A stretch of DNA of 64,000 nt from 2-02-FULL-55-14 sp964534125 (GCA_964534125.1 CAZHOJ010000001.1:186001-250000), one strand, 5' to 3'. Numbered from the stretch's first letter, positions 52,868-61,790 are shown. The notes: generated from the letters alone by a model not told the origin. Numbers and translations are program-made.

Positions 52868-52960
52868 GCAAGCAAAGATTCTTTTTCTAAGGCGTCTTGC
52901 CGTGCCCCTGGTGGGCAACGCCAGCGACTGCTATCGTCAACACTACCAAAGGAGGTTCCC

Positions 52961-53362
52961 ATGACATTCCGAACACTCTTGATCATCAAGGCGGCAGTGT
53001 GCGTTGTATTCGGACTATTTCTGTTGTTTGCTCCAGGTGTCTTGCTCGACTTGTTGGGTGCAACACTCAACGATGGCGGCACATTCACTGCCCGGGAGTA
53101 CGGTGCAGCAATGATCGGCACCCTCCTACTCACTTGGTTCGCCAAGGACGTCAAAGCAGCGGACGCCAGAGGAGCAATCCTTCTTGACCTTTTAATCTAC
53201 GACCTCATTGGCGTGGTCATTACGAGCTCAGTCGTGGTCTCTGGCGTTTTGAACGTGCTCGGCTGGGGAATCGTTTTCGTATACTTGTTCTTCACAGTCG
53301 CTTCGGGCTATCTGCTATTGAGGGAGAAACCATTCAAGCAGGCTCAATCGAGTCAGGCCTAG
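52961..53362 (+). CDS. Small membrane protein
   Basis: 133 aa from the ATG at 52961, with AAAGGAGG upstream. Four hydrophobic helices (about 5-28, 44-60, 70-90, 95-118). Resembles uncharacterised DoxX/DUF4345-sized membrane proteins, without a diagnostic motif. Its cassette opens TTATGCGC; the complement GCGCATAAT occurs at 53448, where a degenerate attC-like site seems to begin. Confidence 0.6.
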   Translation: MTFRTLLIIKAAVCVVFGLFLLFAPGVLLDLLGATLNDGGTFTAREYGAAMIGTLLLTWFAKDVKAADARGAILLDLLIYDLIGVVITSSVVVSGVLNVLGWGIVFVYLFFTVASGYLLLREKPFKQAQSSQA

Positions 53363-53447
53363 CAAAGCAGCATACGACATCAGTCTGGGCCGATTCAGCT
53401 ATGATTTATTTTGTGCGGCAAAACGCAGTGAGTATAGAATTTTGCCA

Positions 53448-53625
53448 GCGCATAATACCTTTAGGAAGGAGTCAAGAGCACAGTGATGTTCCGAAGCGCC
53501 TCTTAGGTTGAGACACGGTCCAATGATGGTCTAAGTTCAGAACCGACTGCTCTCGAGTGCGCTCGGACATCGCTGGGTCTTGCCTTCGGCGGAATTGTCA
53601 TCACAAAACCCGGAGGAGGTGACAA
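53448..53625 (+). repeat. Degenerate attC-like remnant
   Basis: Starts with GCGCATAAT (53448-53456), the expected R'' for the preceding cassette. No clear R' box can be found before the next gene. The 263-bp gap 53363-53625 holds no other feature apart from the GGAGGAGGTGAC ribosome binding site of the next gene. Confidence 0.35.
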
Positions 53626-54552
53626 ATGAGATGCTCGCAGGGATTGTTGGTTCTCATGGCGGTCATGATGTCCAATGCCGCCAGCGCTCAGTCACTCAAG
53701 GAAGGCGTCTATGTGAACCAGAAGATGCCCGGTCGTTATATCGAAGTACTCGCTAATAATGAATGTTACATGAGTGAGGGTGAGTCAGGAATCTCAGGGT
53801 CTCTGTCCATCAAGTCGAGCATGCTGATGCTGAAGTTGGAGGACGGGAGGTCGATGAGGTATCGGGTTATCGGAGATACATTGAGGAGTGGAACCGGGGA
53901 TAGTTACGTCTTCTGGAGGCAGGGTAAATCCGGGCTGGACTACGAAGAATACTATTCAGCCCAGGTGAAATATCAGCAATACATTAACGAGATGTTTGAA
54001 TTCGCCGCATCTGCCCAGATGTATTATCGGCGGCCCAAGGAACTCCGTGGGGGCGGGCAATCCTTCGCAGGTTGGAGCCTTCCCCGCCTGAATACTTTTG
54101 GCGCAACGTATCGACAGACTCTCGCCGCCGACGGCCAATCCACCACGATTCAAGCAATTCTTGTGTCGGGAAAGAACCTCTATCTTCTTGTGACACCGCA
54201 GGGCGCACGGGTTGTGGAGGATAAAGAAATGGCGCCCATGTCGGCGGCTGGTGGCCGTGAGGAATTGGTGCCGAGAGGACTCCGACATGTCCTCAGGATA
54301 ACCGCAACTGGCTTTTCTGAGCGACTGATTGAGATAAAGCTTGGAGAGACTGTGGACATCATCAACGATGCGGAGGAACTGTTTGCTGTCAGGGGGGTAT
54401 ATGAGGATGATGGGGAAGAGATAATGCGTGCAACCGCGTTTCCGATGAAAGGATATAAGAGGACCCTTGCACCCAAACGAACCGGAAGAATTACCCTTGC
54501 CGAGGAGTTGCACCAAGGGTTCAATCCAACGATTATTGTTGTGAAGGAATAG
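53626..54552 (+). CDS. Secreted hypothetical protein
   Basis: 308 aa. Signal peptide (about 1-22, ending AASA). A short N-terminal beta domain (GVYVNQKMPGRYIEVL) precedes a central variable region and a C-terminal beta-rich part. Ribosome binding site GGAGGAGG. No recognised family; probably periplasmic or exported. The following 54553-54950 gap carries the next attC-like site. Confidence 0.6.
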   Translation: MRCSQGLLVLMAVMMSNAASAQSLKEGVYVNQKMPGRYIEVLANNECYMSEGESGISGSLSIKSSMLMLKLEDGRSMRYRVIGDTLRSGTGDSYVFWRQGKSGLDYEEYYSAQVKYQQYINEMFEFAASAQMYYRRPKELRGGGQSFAGWSLPRLNTFGATYRQTLAADGQSTTIQAILVSGKNLYLLVTPQGARVVEDKEMAPMSAAGGREELVPRGLRHVLRITATGFSERLIEIKLGETVDIINDAEELFAVRGVYEDDGEEIMRATAFPMKGYKRTLAPKRTGRITLAEELHQGFNPTIIVVKE

Positions 54553-54739
54553 CCACGGAACATGCGGAAGTGTTATTGCACACCCTGATTTTCAGCGAAC
54601 TGGGATCAACTCTGGAGCGCTTTGCAGTAATGTTGCTCCACGAACCCTTTGAGCAAGGACAATCATCGCTGAACAACAAGCACGCCTTCGGATCCAACAA
54701 TCAGAAATGGCTTGCGGTCGTTCCGCGCCTGATCTAACC

Positions 54740-54889
54740 TATATTGACGGGCGGAATTGGGAGAGGTGGGGTGATGGGTGCGACGGAAACCCCGCCAGCG
54801 ATCTTGCTTGACGGCCCCGCTTGAATACGCAGGGCACAAACATCGTGTGCGGGACGCACAATCGCGGCTGGCGGATAAACGTTGTTGCC
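54740..54889 (+). repeat. attC-like site H (subfamily 3)
   Basis: About 150 bp ending in GGATAAAC-GTTGTTG. Shares GCTTGAATACGCAGGGCACA and CATCGTG-GGCGGGA-type words with site I but not with sites A-G. The 5' box is not certain (GATCTAAC at 54730 is a candidate). The 54553-54739 part of the gap shows nothing recognisable. Confidence 0.5.
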
Positions 54890-54950
54890 GCAAAGTGATA
54901 TGGCATGGTTTAGATTACGAGTTCGTCAACCATTTTGAAATGAGGCTAGT

Positions 54951-55433
54951 ATGCCAAAGTTCTGGGAAACGTTTCGCGATAAATCGATCGAAGTGATTCT
55001 TGCCGGTGCTTCAGGTCTGCTCCTATTCTTGGTCGGAATAATAGTCAATTCGTTTGGTGGTCCGTTCCTCGAAAAGGTTCTACCCGAGATTCCAGCGCAA
55101 ACCTTGCTAGCCGTCATAGGCATCTTGCTCCTCCTCCTTGCACTCGCTGTGACCGGTATTCTAATTCTCCGTTCAAGATCTTCTAGCAGGATAGACCTTC
55201 GTGAATATGCATTCGACAAACGTCTGGGCCTCTACAAGCATAAAACGAACGGCTTGTTTTTTTGCGTTTCTTGTATGTCGAACAACAGAGTATCTCCTCT
55301 GCTTGAGCGCGAAGATGGATGGCTTTGTATGGTTAAATCCTGCGAACAATTCTATCATAACCCCGACTATCAACCTGAGCCAGGAATCGAACAACGGATC
55401 AACAATCCTCGGCGACCTTGGGATGACTTTTAA
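54951..55433 (+). CDS. Membrane-anchored protein with Cys-rich cytoplasmic part
   Basis: 160 aa. Two hydrophobic helices (about 14-36 and 44-66), then a soluble part with a possible zinc site (FFCVSCMSNN then MVKSCEQFYHNP). The layout recalls small DUF-type proteins with degenerate zinc ribbons. No family assigned. Cassette between sites H and I. Confidence 0.55.
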   Translation: MPKFWETFRDKSIEVILAGASGLLLFLVGIIVNSFGGPFLEKVLPEIPAQTLLAVIGILLLLLALAVTGILILRSRSSSRIDLREYAFDKRLGLYKHKTNGLFFCVSCMSNNRVSPLLEREDGWLCMVKSCEQFYHNPDYQPEPGIEQRINNPRRPWDDF

Positions 55434-55479
55434 TTGCCACACAACCAAGAGCGGCTCGGGACCCAACAGAACCCAGATT

Positions 55480-55665
55480 GAAAGGAGCAATCAGGAGAGG
55501 TGGTGTGGTAGGCACAATGGAAAATCCGCGAAGAAACCGGCGGACAGGCCCGCCAAAGATCCCGCCTGAGAGCGCTGCTTGAAAACGCAGGGCACAGACA
55601 TCGTGGGCGGGAGGCCCCGATCGAAAACATTGGGGGTCGCACGGCGTTGGGCCAAACGTTAATTA
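55480..55665 (+). repeat. attC-like site I (subfamily 3)
   Basis: About 185 bp ending in the canonical-looking GGCGTTGGGCCAAAC-GTTAATT at 55643-55664. Shares the ACGCAGGGCACAGACATCGTG word with site H. Contains palindromic GGCGGACAGGCCCGCC. Confidence 0.6.
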
Positions 55666-55714
55666 GGCACTAGCGTCGCGGTCTGGGCACCACGACTGAG
55701 AGGATTGCAAAGCC

Positions 55715-56518
55715 ATGCTACTGTTGAAGATAGTATCTCTAGTTGTCGTCTATGTGACTGCCCTCGTCAAAGATTTATGGGCCGAACCATTAAGTCGGCA
55801 CATACAGACAAAAAGACTGTTGTTTTGGCTAATGACATTAGCCGCCCTCGTTGGGGTAGTCTCAACTTTGGTGGAAGAACAGCAATCCAATGAGGCGAGC
55901 CTGCAACAATCTCAGGACCAGCAATTTCTCGCATTTCAGAATGTTAGTCTACGTGCGAAGCTTGACAGTCTAGTGAGTCTTACTCAGCAGGGCGAGGCAA
56001 AATTTGACCGTGAGAATGCTGTTCTTCAGTCAAAAGTCTCAGAGCTCAATTCCAAACTGGAGCCATTTGTAAAGCTAGCGGTCACAAAATATCCAGCGTT
56101 CGACATACAAACAGCGTTGAACAGTCTCGCGAGAGATATTGCTGAAGCCAAGGATATGGCGAAACCTGCAATACTGATAGCTGCGACTAAGGAAATCAAG
56201 AGAATAGATGGCGGGTACTCTCTTACGCTTCAATTCCGACCTTCTAAGAACCAGATGCTCGGCCGTCTAGAATTTGTAGTTGAAATCGCGCCGGGCTCAA
56301 ACGCCACAATATTTGATTTTTGGCCAACCCGTCATGGGGGAGCATTCCAAAGTGGAAAAGACTCGAAGAAGATTGCCACCGATGGCAAGAGTGCTCGGCT
56401 AATCTACTCGCTAATGAGCGCGGGCAATCCTACGATTGAACTCAAAGTCACGGAAGAAACCGATTTGCTAGTCGCAGGGAACTACCTCGAATCACCAATT
56501 CAGATCCGTATTGAATAA
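55715..56518 (+). CDS. Membrane-anchored coiled-coil protein
   Basis: 267 aa. Two N-terminal hydrophobic segments (about 1-20 and 35-52), a coiled coil (about 60-125, with LRAKLDSLVSLTQQ heptads), then a beta-rich C-terminal domain. No family recognised; the beta part might be a sensor or binding domain. It is followed by a short GGCGCCAAAC-ATTATAG site end at 56562-56577. Confidence 0.55.
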   Translation: MLLLKIVSLVVVYVTALVKDLWAEPLSRHIQTKRLLFWLMTLAALVGVVSTLVEEQQSNEASLQQSQDQQFLAFQNVSLRAKLDSLVSLTQQGEAKFDRENAVLQSKVSELNSKLEPFVKLAVTKYPAFDIQTALNSLARDIAEAKDMAKPAILIAATKEIKRIDGGYSLTLQFRPSKNQMLGRLEFVVEIAPGSNATIFDFWPTRHGGAFQSGKDSKKIATDGKSARLIYSLMSAGNPTIELKVTEETDLLVAGNYLESPIQIRIE

Positions 56519-56561
56519 TCATCATCAATCGCGGCGCCGTTGCCCAACGCAGCCAAGACTG

Positions 56562-56577
56562 GCGCCAAACATTATAG
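56562..56577 (+). repeat. Partial attC-like end J
   Basis: GGCGCCAAACATTATA matches the 3' end consensus GCCAAAC-GTTAT of sites A-I with one change (A for G). No full-length site is visible upstream, so this is likely a deletion remnant. The 56519-56714 gap has no other feature. Confidence 0.35.
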
Positions 56578-56714
56578 ATCCTGAAATGGAGACTGCAGAT
56601 TGGGAAGGTTCGCCTGTTTCTGCCGCAGACTGGTAGGTGCCCGTGAGTGCGGGAAAGTCGGGTTTATGAGGACCCTTCGGTCTCCAACTACAACCAACCA
56701 CAGTTGATTCGATA

Positions 56715-57545
56715 ATGGCCGACATAGTATCTCCGGCAACAAGAAGGGCATTTCAAGAGTCCTACGTGGGCTGGTCAATCCTACGGGAAATATCCAACGA
56801 TTTCGATGACGTTGGGGTTCGGAAGGGGACCCTGCAACCGGATGAAGCGATAAGTGGGGAACGGCGAACGCTGGTCGAACAGTACTACCGATCCGTGGAC
56901 TGGAGTTCACCTTCGCAGGTTAGACGTGTCCTGGATGCCTTCGAACTTCATTTGCTGAGGCTTCAGGAACATGGCGCCAAAGACCAGTTTGAGAAACTCA
57001 TCAGGTTTCTCACTCGAGACAAGCTATTATACAAAGACGACAAGATAGTTTTTTCTACACCCGAAGTTGTTATGGACGATCTCGTTGATCGTGAACTCGG
57101 GCTCGATGTGTCCCAGCTGCGGATTAACATCGCTCGCATCCGGGATGCAGTCGAAGAGGATCCGGACTTGGCCATCGGCTCTTCCAAGGAATTAGTGGAA
57201 GCGACATGTAAAACCATTCTTGCAGATCGAGGCGTCGCGTTTCCATCTGATGCTGATATTCCAAAGCTGGTCTTCCTAGTTGCCGATAACCTAAGACTAG
57301 TCGCCGCAAATGTCACAGATGAGAAGAAGGGCGTCCAGTCAATCAAGCGCGTGCTCGGCAGTCTTTCCAATATCGTCCAAGGCCTTGCAGAACTCAGGAA
57401 TCTCTATGGTTCCGGGCATGGGAAATCGCCCGGACAAGCGGGATTATCTGCTCGACACGCCAGACTGTGCGCCGGATCGGCAGCCACATTGGCCATGTTC
57501 CTGATGGAGACTGCAAAAAGCCGAAGTGAGACGTCATCAACCTGA
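56715..57545 (+). CDS. Abi_C-domain protein (abortive-infection family)
   Basis: 276 aa. The C-terminal half fits the abortive-infection C-terminal domain: LGSLSNIVQGLAELRNLYGSGHG, then LSARHARLCAGSAATLAMFL. The N-terminal half is helical and variable. Abi_C proteins are linked to phage defence, but no activity is established for most. It is cassette cargo with no obvious partner gene, suggesting a single-gene system. Confidence 0.75.
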   Translation: MADIVSPATRRAFQESYVGWSILREISNDFDDVGVRKGTLQPDEAISGERRTLVEQYYRSVDWSSPSQVRRVLDAFELHLLRLQEHGAKDQFEKLIRFLTRDKLLYKDDKIVFSTPEVVMDDLVDRELGLDVSQLRINIARIRDAVEEDPDLAIGSSKELVEATCKTILADRGVAFPSDADIPKLVFLVADNLRLVAANVTDEKKGVQSIKRVLGSLSNIVQGLAELRNLYGSGHGKSPGQAGLSARHARLCAGSAATLAMFLMETAKSRSETSST

Positions 57546-57692
57546 ACTCCAACGACCGTGAGCGTCCGACACGGTCAACAACAGCGCTCAGCAGGGAGTG
57601 AAGACGGCCGTTCCAGCCCTCTCTCCCCCCGCCAAACAGATGGTAGGTAAGCGGTGTTGGGTCAAATAGCTCGCGCCAAGCTCGGGACATCT

Positions 57693-58592
57693 ATGATGCA
57701 GGCAAAGCAAGCAATTAGGCAAATCGGATTTCTGGGGGTCCCCTCTGATTTCAGTTTTGACAGTGGACAATTGCGGTGCTCGAAGCAATTTGTCGAGGCG
57801 AAGCGGTGGGTCGATCGCTTCACCAACCGGGATGGATTCCTCTATCCTCCAATATCTCACACAGCCCGTTTCAACAAGAAGAGCGGAAAGTACAGAACAG
57901 TATCGTTTTCTAAACGCCCAGCGCTCCTCCACCAGCTCCCCACTTCGCATGACCTTGTACTTGAAGGACACTGGACAAATGATGCACAGGATTCATCTCC
58001 GGCCAGGCTAATACTATTGTCCCTGGCATTTCTCTATGGTACACGACTTGAGTTTTCTGATTGGTGGATCGATGGTAGGATTCCGGTTCGTACTCCGAAT
58101 ATCATACACTTTCAAAAGGAGCATACTCAGCGATTCGTTTCGCAAGCTGTTCACAACTGGCTGGCGATGTCGGAGAAGATCAGGATCCTGGTTGTGAATG
58201 CACTCTATGTTTATTCGAGGGCAGGATCGTTAGAGTGGGACTGGGAGAGGTTTTTGCACGAGTACATGGTTTTCGATGCTTGCTATTCTATCGCGGAAGC
58301 AGAGGGAAGGTGTCGCTCTGCCAATCAAAAGGGGCGTTTTGATGCTCTCTGCAGAGCCTATGGCGTCAAAGCCAACGACTCTTTGACCAAGTACTTCGTC
58401 AAATTGCGGAATAGACTCTTTCATCAGGCATTGTGGGACGATGGTCAGCCCGGGACTGCAAGAAGTGGGGATTCCTTCATGGCACCGATTCATCTGAGAC
58501 GGTTGAATCACAAACTCCTAGCAGTGATTCTTTCTGGACAATCGGACTATACTTCTTCAGCGTGGTGGTACCTGGGAAATGAGAATTCTTAA
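57693..58592 (+). CDS. HEPN-like protein (possible defence RNase)
   Basis: 299 aa from the ATG at 57693. Near the C-terminus the segment KLRNRLFHQALWDD contains an R-x4-H motif (R-NRLF-H) typical of HEPN RNases. The N-terminal 150 residues look like a mixed alpha/beta domain (ApeA-like arrangement is possible). The attC-like remnant before it ends GGTGTTGGGTCAAATAG at 57652. A phage-defence role is inferred from the motif and the neighbouring Abi_C gene. Confidence 0.5.
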   Translation: MMQAKQAIRQIGFLGVPSDFSFDSGQLRCSKQFVEAKRWVDRFTNRDGFLYPPISHTARFNKKSGKYRTVSFSKRPALLHQLPTSHDLVLEGHWTNDAQDSSPARLILLSLAFLYGTRLEFSDWWIDGRIPVRTPNIIHFQKEHTQRFVSQAVHNWLAMSEKIRILVVNALYVYSRAGSLEWDWERFLHEYMVFDACYSIAEAEGRCRSANQKGRFDALCRAYGVKANDSLTKYFVKLRNRLFHQALWDDGQPGTARSGDSFMAPIHLRRLNHKLLAVILSGQSDYTSSAWWYLGNENS

Positions 58593-58599
58593 GGTGTAG

Positions 58600-58744
58600 T
58601 TGCTCGCACGGCATAGGACGGTGCCAACAACCACGCTATCCAAGCGAAGAACTCAACCGCCCGCTTCCTCGACTCGATGGAGCCATTGTTTGTTGAATAT
58701 GTGGGGCATCGGGCCGGCCCACCTCCGGCGGGTAAACGTTGTTG
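58600..58744 (+). repeat. attC-like remnant L
   Basis: About 145 bp ending CCGGCGGGTAAAC-GTTGTTGG, the same end form as site H. The GGAGCCATTGTTTGTTG word recalls CGCTCCATTGTTTTTG of sites A-G. R'' not identified. Confidence 0.4.
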
Positions 58745-58785
58745 GCCGAGTGCTCATCGAATCAGGGATCACCAGGAATTGAAAG

Positions 58786-59415
58786 TTGAATGAGAAGATC
58801 AAATGGCGTGGCGATATCATTGCCATTCAGCCGCGAATCCGGCCTGGTCGTTCATTCGATCAACGGAGTCACAGCTATCTCGGATATTCGCTCTGTGTCG
58901 ATGGATTCCTGGAAGGAGAGTCTCGGACATTCAGTGTCGGTATTGGTAAGGCGCTTCACCAGAAATTTGAACTTCAGGCGGGTGATGCGGTGGAAGGCGT
59001 GGCGCAGCCGGTGGAGCGGGCGGAACTGGAATCGGTTGAGTTCTATAAGGTAAGCTCGTTCAAGCGTCTGTCTCAGTCCAACGGCGACCTGCCTTCATCT
59101 CCACCGTGGCTTGGAGTGCCTCCAGGGCTTGATGTGTATCGCGCCCGCGGGCATCGGCGCCTCGCGGTGCAGACCTATGACAACGCCTGCGGCAGATGTG
59201 TCTGGGGGTGCAGGATGGCAGTGGAGATGATCATCGATCAGTGGAACCCGACGCAACGCAAGTACCGATACGAGACGTTTTGCTACGGTCCGAAGTCATG
59301 TGCGCTGTATAAGGCAGGCCCTCCGCGGAAGGTCCCCGGTCGAAAAGGCATGAGCTGGACCGAGGAGGATTGGGTGGATGAGGATGCGACGAGGCATCGG
59401 GGGGAGGATGAGTGA
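58786..59415 (+). CDS. Hypothetical Cys-rich protein
   Basis: 209 aa with a TTG start. The N-terminal half is beta-rich (a possible OB-fold-like domain, IIAIQPRIR to FELQAGDAVEGVAQ). A cysteine cluster CGRCVWGCR and CYGPKSC near residues 135-175 could bind zinc or an Fe-S cluster. The C-terminus is acidic (WTEEDWVDEDA). No family recognised. It is the last gene of the cassette region and faces the PIN toxin. Confidence 0.55.
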   Translation: MNEKIKWRGDIIAIQPRIRPGRSFDQRSHSYLGYSLCVDGFLEGESRTFSVGIGKALHQKFELQAGDAVEGVAQPVERAELESVEFYKVSSFKRLSQSNGDLPSSPPWLGVPPGLDVYRARGHRRLAVQTYDNACGRCVWGCRMAVEMIIDQWNPTQRKYRYETFCYGPKSCALYKAGPPRKVPGRKGMSWTEEDWVDEDATRHRGEDE

Positions 59416-59517
59416 GGTGAACGGGCAGAGCGACGTGTGACGGCGGCCGCGTGCGCACATGGAGGGGGCAACTGTCCGTTGAAGAACAGGCAGACTGACT
59501 GAGAGAATCACGGAACC

Positions 59518-59546
59518 TATGTGTTCCCCCCCGGAGAACACATATG
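59518..59546. terminator. Hairpin between convergent genes
   Basis: Stem TATGTGTTC / GAACACATA (9 bp) with a C-rich loop, between the convergent Cys-rich gene and the PIN toxin gene. Probably a bidirectional terminator. Confidence 0.55.
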
Positions 59547-59571
59547 GCTCTTGGTTGATTGCCAGATCTGA

Positions 59572-60030
59572 CTAGGGCGTGGATTTGGGATCTACAAATA
59601 CCAGGGACAGATAATGTGGATCCAGATGATGGAAATCTTTATCTGTGGTGATGAGGGCTGCACGGGCAACCGACGCGACCGCAGCAATCCACAGGTCGTT
59701 CTTGCCCATGTTTCTTGCGGAAGTCCCGAGAGATTTACCCTTCAGTTTCCCTTGACTGAACGCATCGATCTCACCGTACCTTTCCATGATCTCATCCTTA
59801 TCGATGCCTATGTGAGGGATTTTCTTGAGAAACTGGTTCAGAACATCTCGCTTGGCTTCACCCCATCCTCGCTGATACGAGAGCGATATCAGCTCTCCGC
59901 GCGTCACGACGCAAATGGCAGCAAGGTTTGGAGCTGCAAAAGGGGCATAGTCCCGTTCTATGACAGCAGCGAAAGGTGCTGATTTCAGGTAGCCAACCAC
60001 CGCGCCCGTGTCCAGGATGAAACGACTCAC
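59572..60030 (-). CDS. PIN-domain ribonuclease toxin (VapC-like)
   Basis: 152 aa. PIN catalytic acids are in place: D7 (FILDTGA), E46 (TRGEL), D112 (GKNDLW) and D130/D132 (TTDKDF). VapC-type toxins cut tRNA or rRNA. Its start lies 8 bp downstream of the end of the 320-aa gene, which would be its antitoxin by position. That partner is far longer than usual VapB proteins. Confidence 0.85.
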   Translation of the reverse strand: MSRFILDTGAVVGYLKSAPFAAVIERDYAPFAAPNLAAICVVTRGELISLSYQRGWGEAKRDVLNQFLKKIPHIGIDKDEIMERYGEIDAFSQGKLKGKSLGTSARNMGKNDLWIAAVASVARAALITTDKDFHHLDPHYLSLVFVDPKSTP

Positions 60031-60038
60031 GCGCCTGA

Positions 60039-61001
60039 CTAGCCCTCTTCCTTCAATTCAGCCAGAAGTTCGTCGATGCTCTCTGAACCCGGCCACTTCC
60101 CCCATATCTCGGACACCACTTTTTGTGGTTTCGACCCTTTCTGTGCCTGCACCAGCAAGTCGACATGTTCTGTGGCAGCTGGCATCGCGGTGAATACTTC
60201 ATCCCCCGAACTGCGCGATGTTATTGACTCTGCCTCCAAGTGGCGAGGCTTGGAGGATGGACCATAATGGAGGACGCCCTTCACTGTCACCTGCTTCCCC
60301 CACAACGGTCTAACCAGCTCCAGATTCTGGGTTGACTCTTGAATGCGACCTTTTACTGTTCGGCCATCCTCGAGTGTCAATCCAAACCGTCTTTCATTGT
60401 GCTGGATCATATTCAGGAAGCCCATCAGCACCACTGTCTGTGGATCAGGTATCTTCTTTTCCAACGCCGTTATCTGGTCGTAGGTCGACCGATCGACTCC
60501 AAATCGGTCCGTCTTTCTGATCTCAGAGGTGACTTCGATTCGAACATCTGGAACTTCGAGCAGCTTCCTAAACCCAAGCAGCGTCTCCAGCACACCACGA
60601 TCGTATAGATCGCTTTCTTCATTCCCTCGCTCGGCATCACGAACTGAGCGTGCCAAGACGGAGATCGCAGTCTCCTCAGGCTTGGGAACCCTATCCCAGA
60701 GATCTGGCTGTTTGATTTGCTCGGCGGCGATACTCCCAAGGGTTGGGGCTTCCAGGACGAGCACAGTAGATCCCTTTTTGAGGCCAGTCAGAACGAAGTC
60801 AGATGAACCTTGAAGCCAGTTGGGAATGGTACCACGCTTTACGCTTACTCCTTCCAGTGATAATCGTAGAGCGCGCTCGGATCCTTCAGAGAGAATACCC
60901 ATGATCTCCTTGAGCGTGCTAAAGAGAATCTGACCCTTGCGAGTCTTCAGTCCCTTCAAGGAGATTGAGTATTGTATGCTTTTAGTCTTCTTTTTCGTCA
61001 T
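60039..61001 (-). CDS. Large putative antitoxin / partner of PIN toxin
   Basis: 320 aa from MTKKKTK. Mixed alpha/beta N-terminal domain (about 1-230), then an OB-like region (LEDGRTVKGRIQESTQ, GKQVTVKGVLHYG). The C-terminal tail WGKWPGSESIDELLAELKE resembles the toxin-neutralising end of PIN antitoxins. The usual AbrB- or RHH-type DNA-binding domain is not visible. The gene order antitoxin-toxin and the 8-bp gap support the pairing. Confidence 0.6.
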   Translation of the reverse strand: MTKKKTKSIQYSISLKGLKTRKGQILFSTLKEIMGILSEGSERALRLSLEGVSVKRGTIPNWLQGSSDFVLTGLKKGSTVLVLEAPTLGSIAAEQIKQPDLWDRVPKPEETAISVLARSVRDAERGNEESDLYDRGVLETLLGFRKLLEVPDVRIEVTSEIRKTDRFGVDRSTYDQITALEKKIPDPQTVVLMGFLNMIQHNERRFGLTLEDGRTVKGRIQESTQNLELVRPLWGKQVTVKGVLHYGPSSKPRHLEAESITSRSSGDEVFTAMPAATEHVDLLVQAQKGSKPQKVVSEIWGKWPGSESIDELLAELKEEG

Positions 61002-61084
61002 GGGAACCTCTTGCGAGAACACCAAGATATCGAATGTGGAGTTCTCATCAAAGATGCTCCTTGTGGGTGCTGCAAATGGGTTGC

Positions 61085-61786
61085 CTAGAGGTCCATACTG
61101 GCACCATGGAACTTGAGCCACTCCTTCCTTTCCTGATAATCCGGCATGACCTTGTCGACCTCATTCCAGAAAGTCTCACTGTGATCTCGATGATGGGCAT
61201 GGCACAGTTCATGGACAATGATGTAGTCAATGATCCTTAGAGGTGCCATCATGCATTTCCAGTGAAACGCAATCCGGCCGGCAGGTGAAAAAGATGCCCA
61301 GCGGTGACCAAGCTCCTTTACTTCGACTGACTTTGGCGAAACGCCCACTTTTTCCGCGAAGTACGCGACACGATCGGGCAGCAGGCTCTTCCCTCTGGCA
61401 ACCAAGAAATCCTCGAATGCAGTCCTGGCTGCGTCTATCCGACCCCCTTCAACCAACTTACGCTGAAGAGTGAATCTCCCGTTCTTCAGCTGGAGCGGCT
61501 TGTTTTGCTTCCCCACAAGCTGGAGACGATATGCCCGACCAAGATACAGGAAGCCCTCGCCACCTTTGAACTCTCTGATCACACGGGTGACATTGAGATC
61601 CCTCCATTCGGCCAGGCCTTTGTATATCCAGTAGTTCTTCGATTCGACAATGTTCGCAACCCGGTCGTCGTCTGCCCACTCCGGGGCGCGGACGAGAACG
61701 CTACCATCTCGTTCAATGATGATGTCGGTCGTCTTACGCCGGCTTCGGACGACGTCGTAGGATATTGTCCCGTTGGACTTCTTCAT
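61085..61786 (-). CDS. YgjP/DUF45 family zinc metallopeptidase
   Basis: 233 aa. The signature YIIVHELCHAHHRDHSE (HExxH with a downstream His) near the C-terminus identifies the WLM/DUF45 family. The N-terminus (YDVVRSRRKTTDIIIERDGS) matches YgjP. Such genes commonly sit beside type I restriction subunits; here it follows hsdR by 4 bp. It might process HsdR or another protein, but this is not established. Confidence 0.85.
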   Translation of the reverse strand: MKKSNGTISYDVVRSRRKTTDIIIERDGSVLVRAPEWADDDRVANIVESKNYWIYKGLAEWRDLNVTRVIREFKGGEGFLYLGRAYRLQLVGKQNKPLQLKNGRFTLQRKLVEGGRIDAARTAFEDFLVARGKSLLPDRVAYFAEKVGVSPKSVEVKELGHRWASFSPAGRIAFHWKCMMAPLRIIDYIIVHELCHAHHRDHSETFWNEVDKVMPDYQERKEWLKFHGASMDL

Positions 61787-61790
61787 AGTA

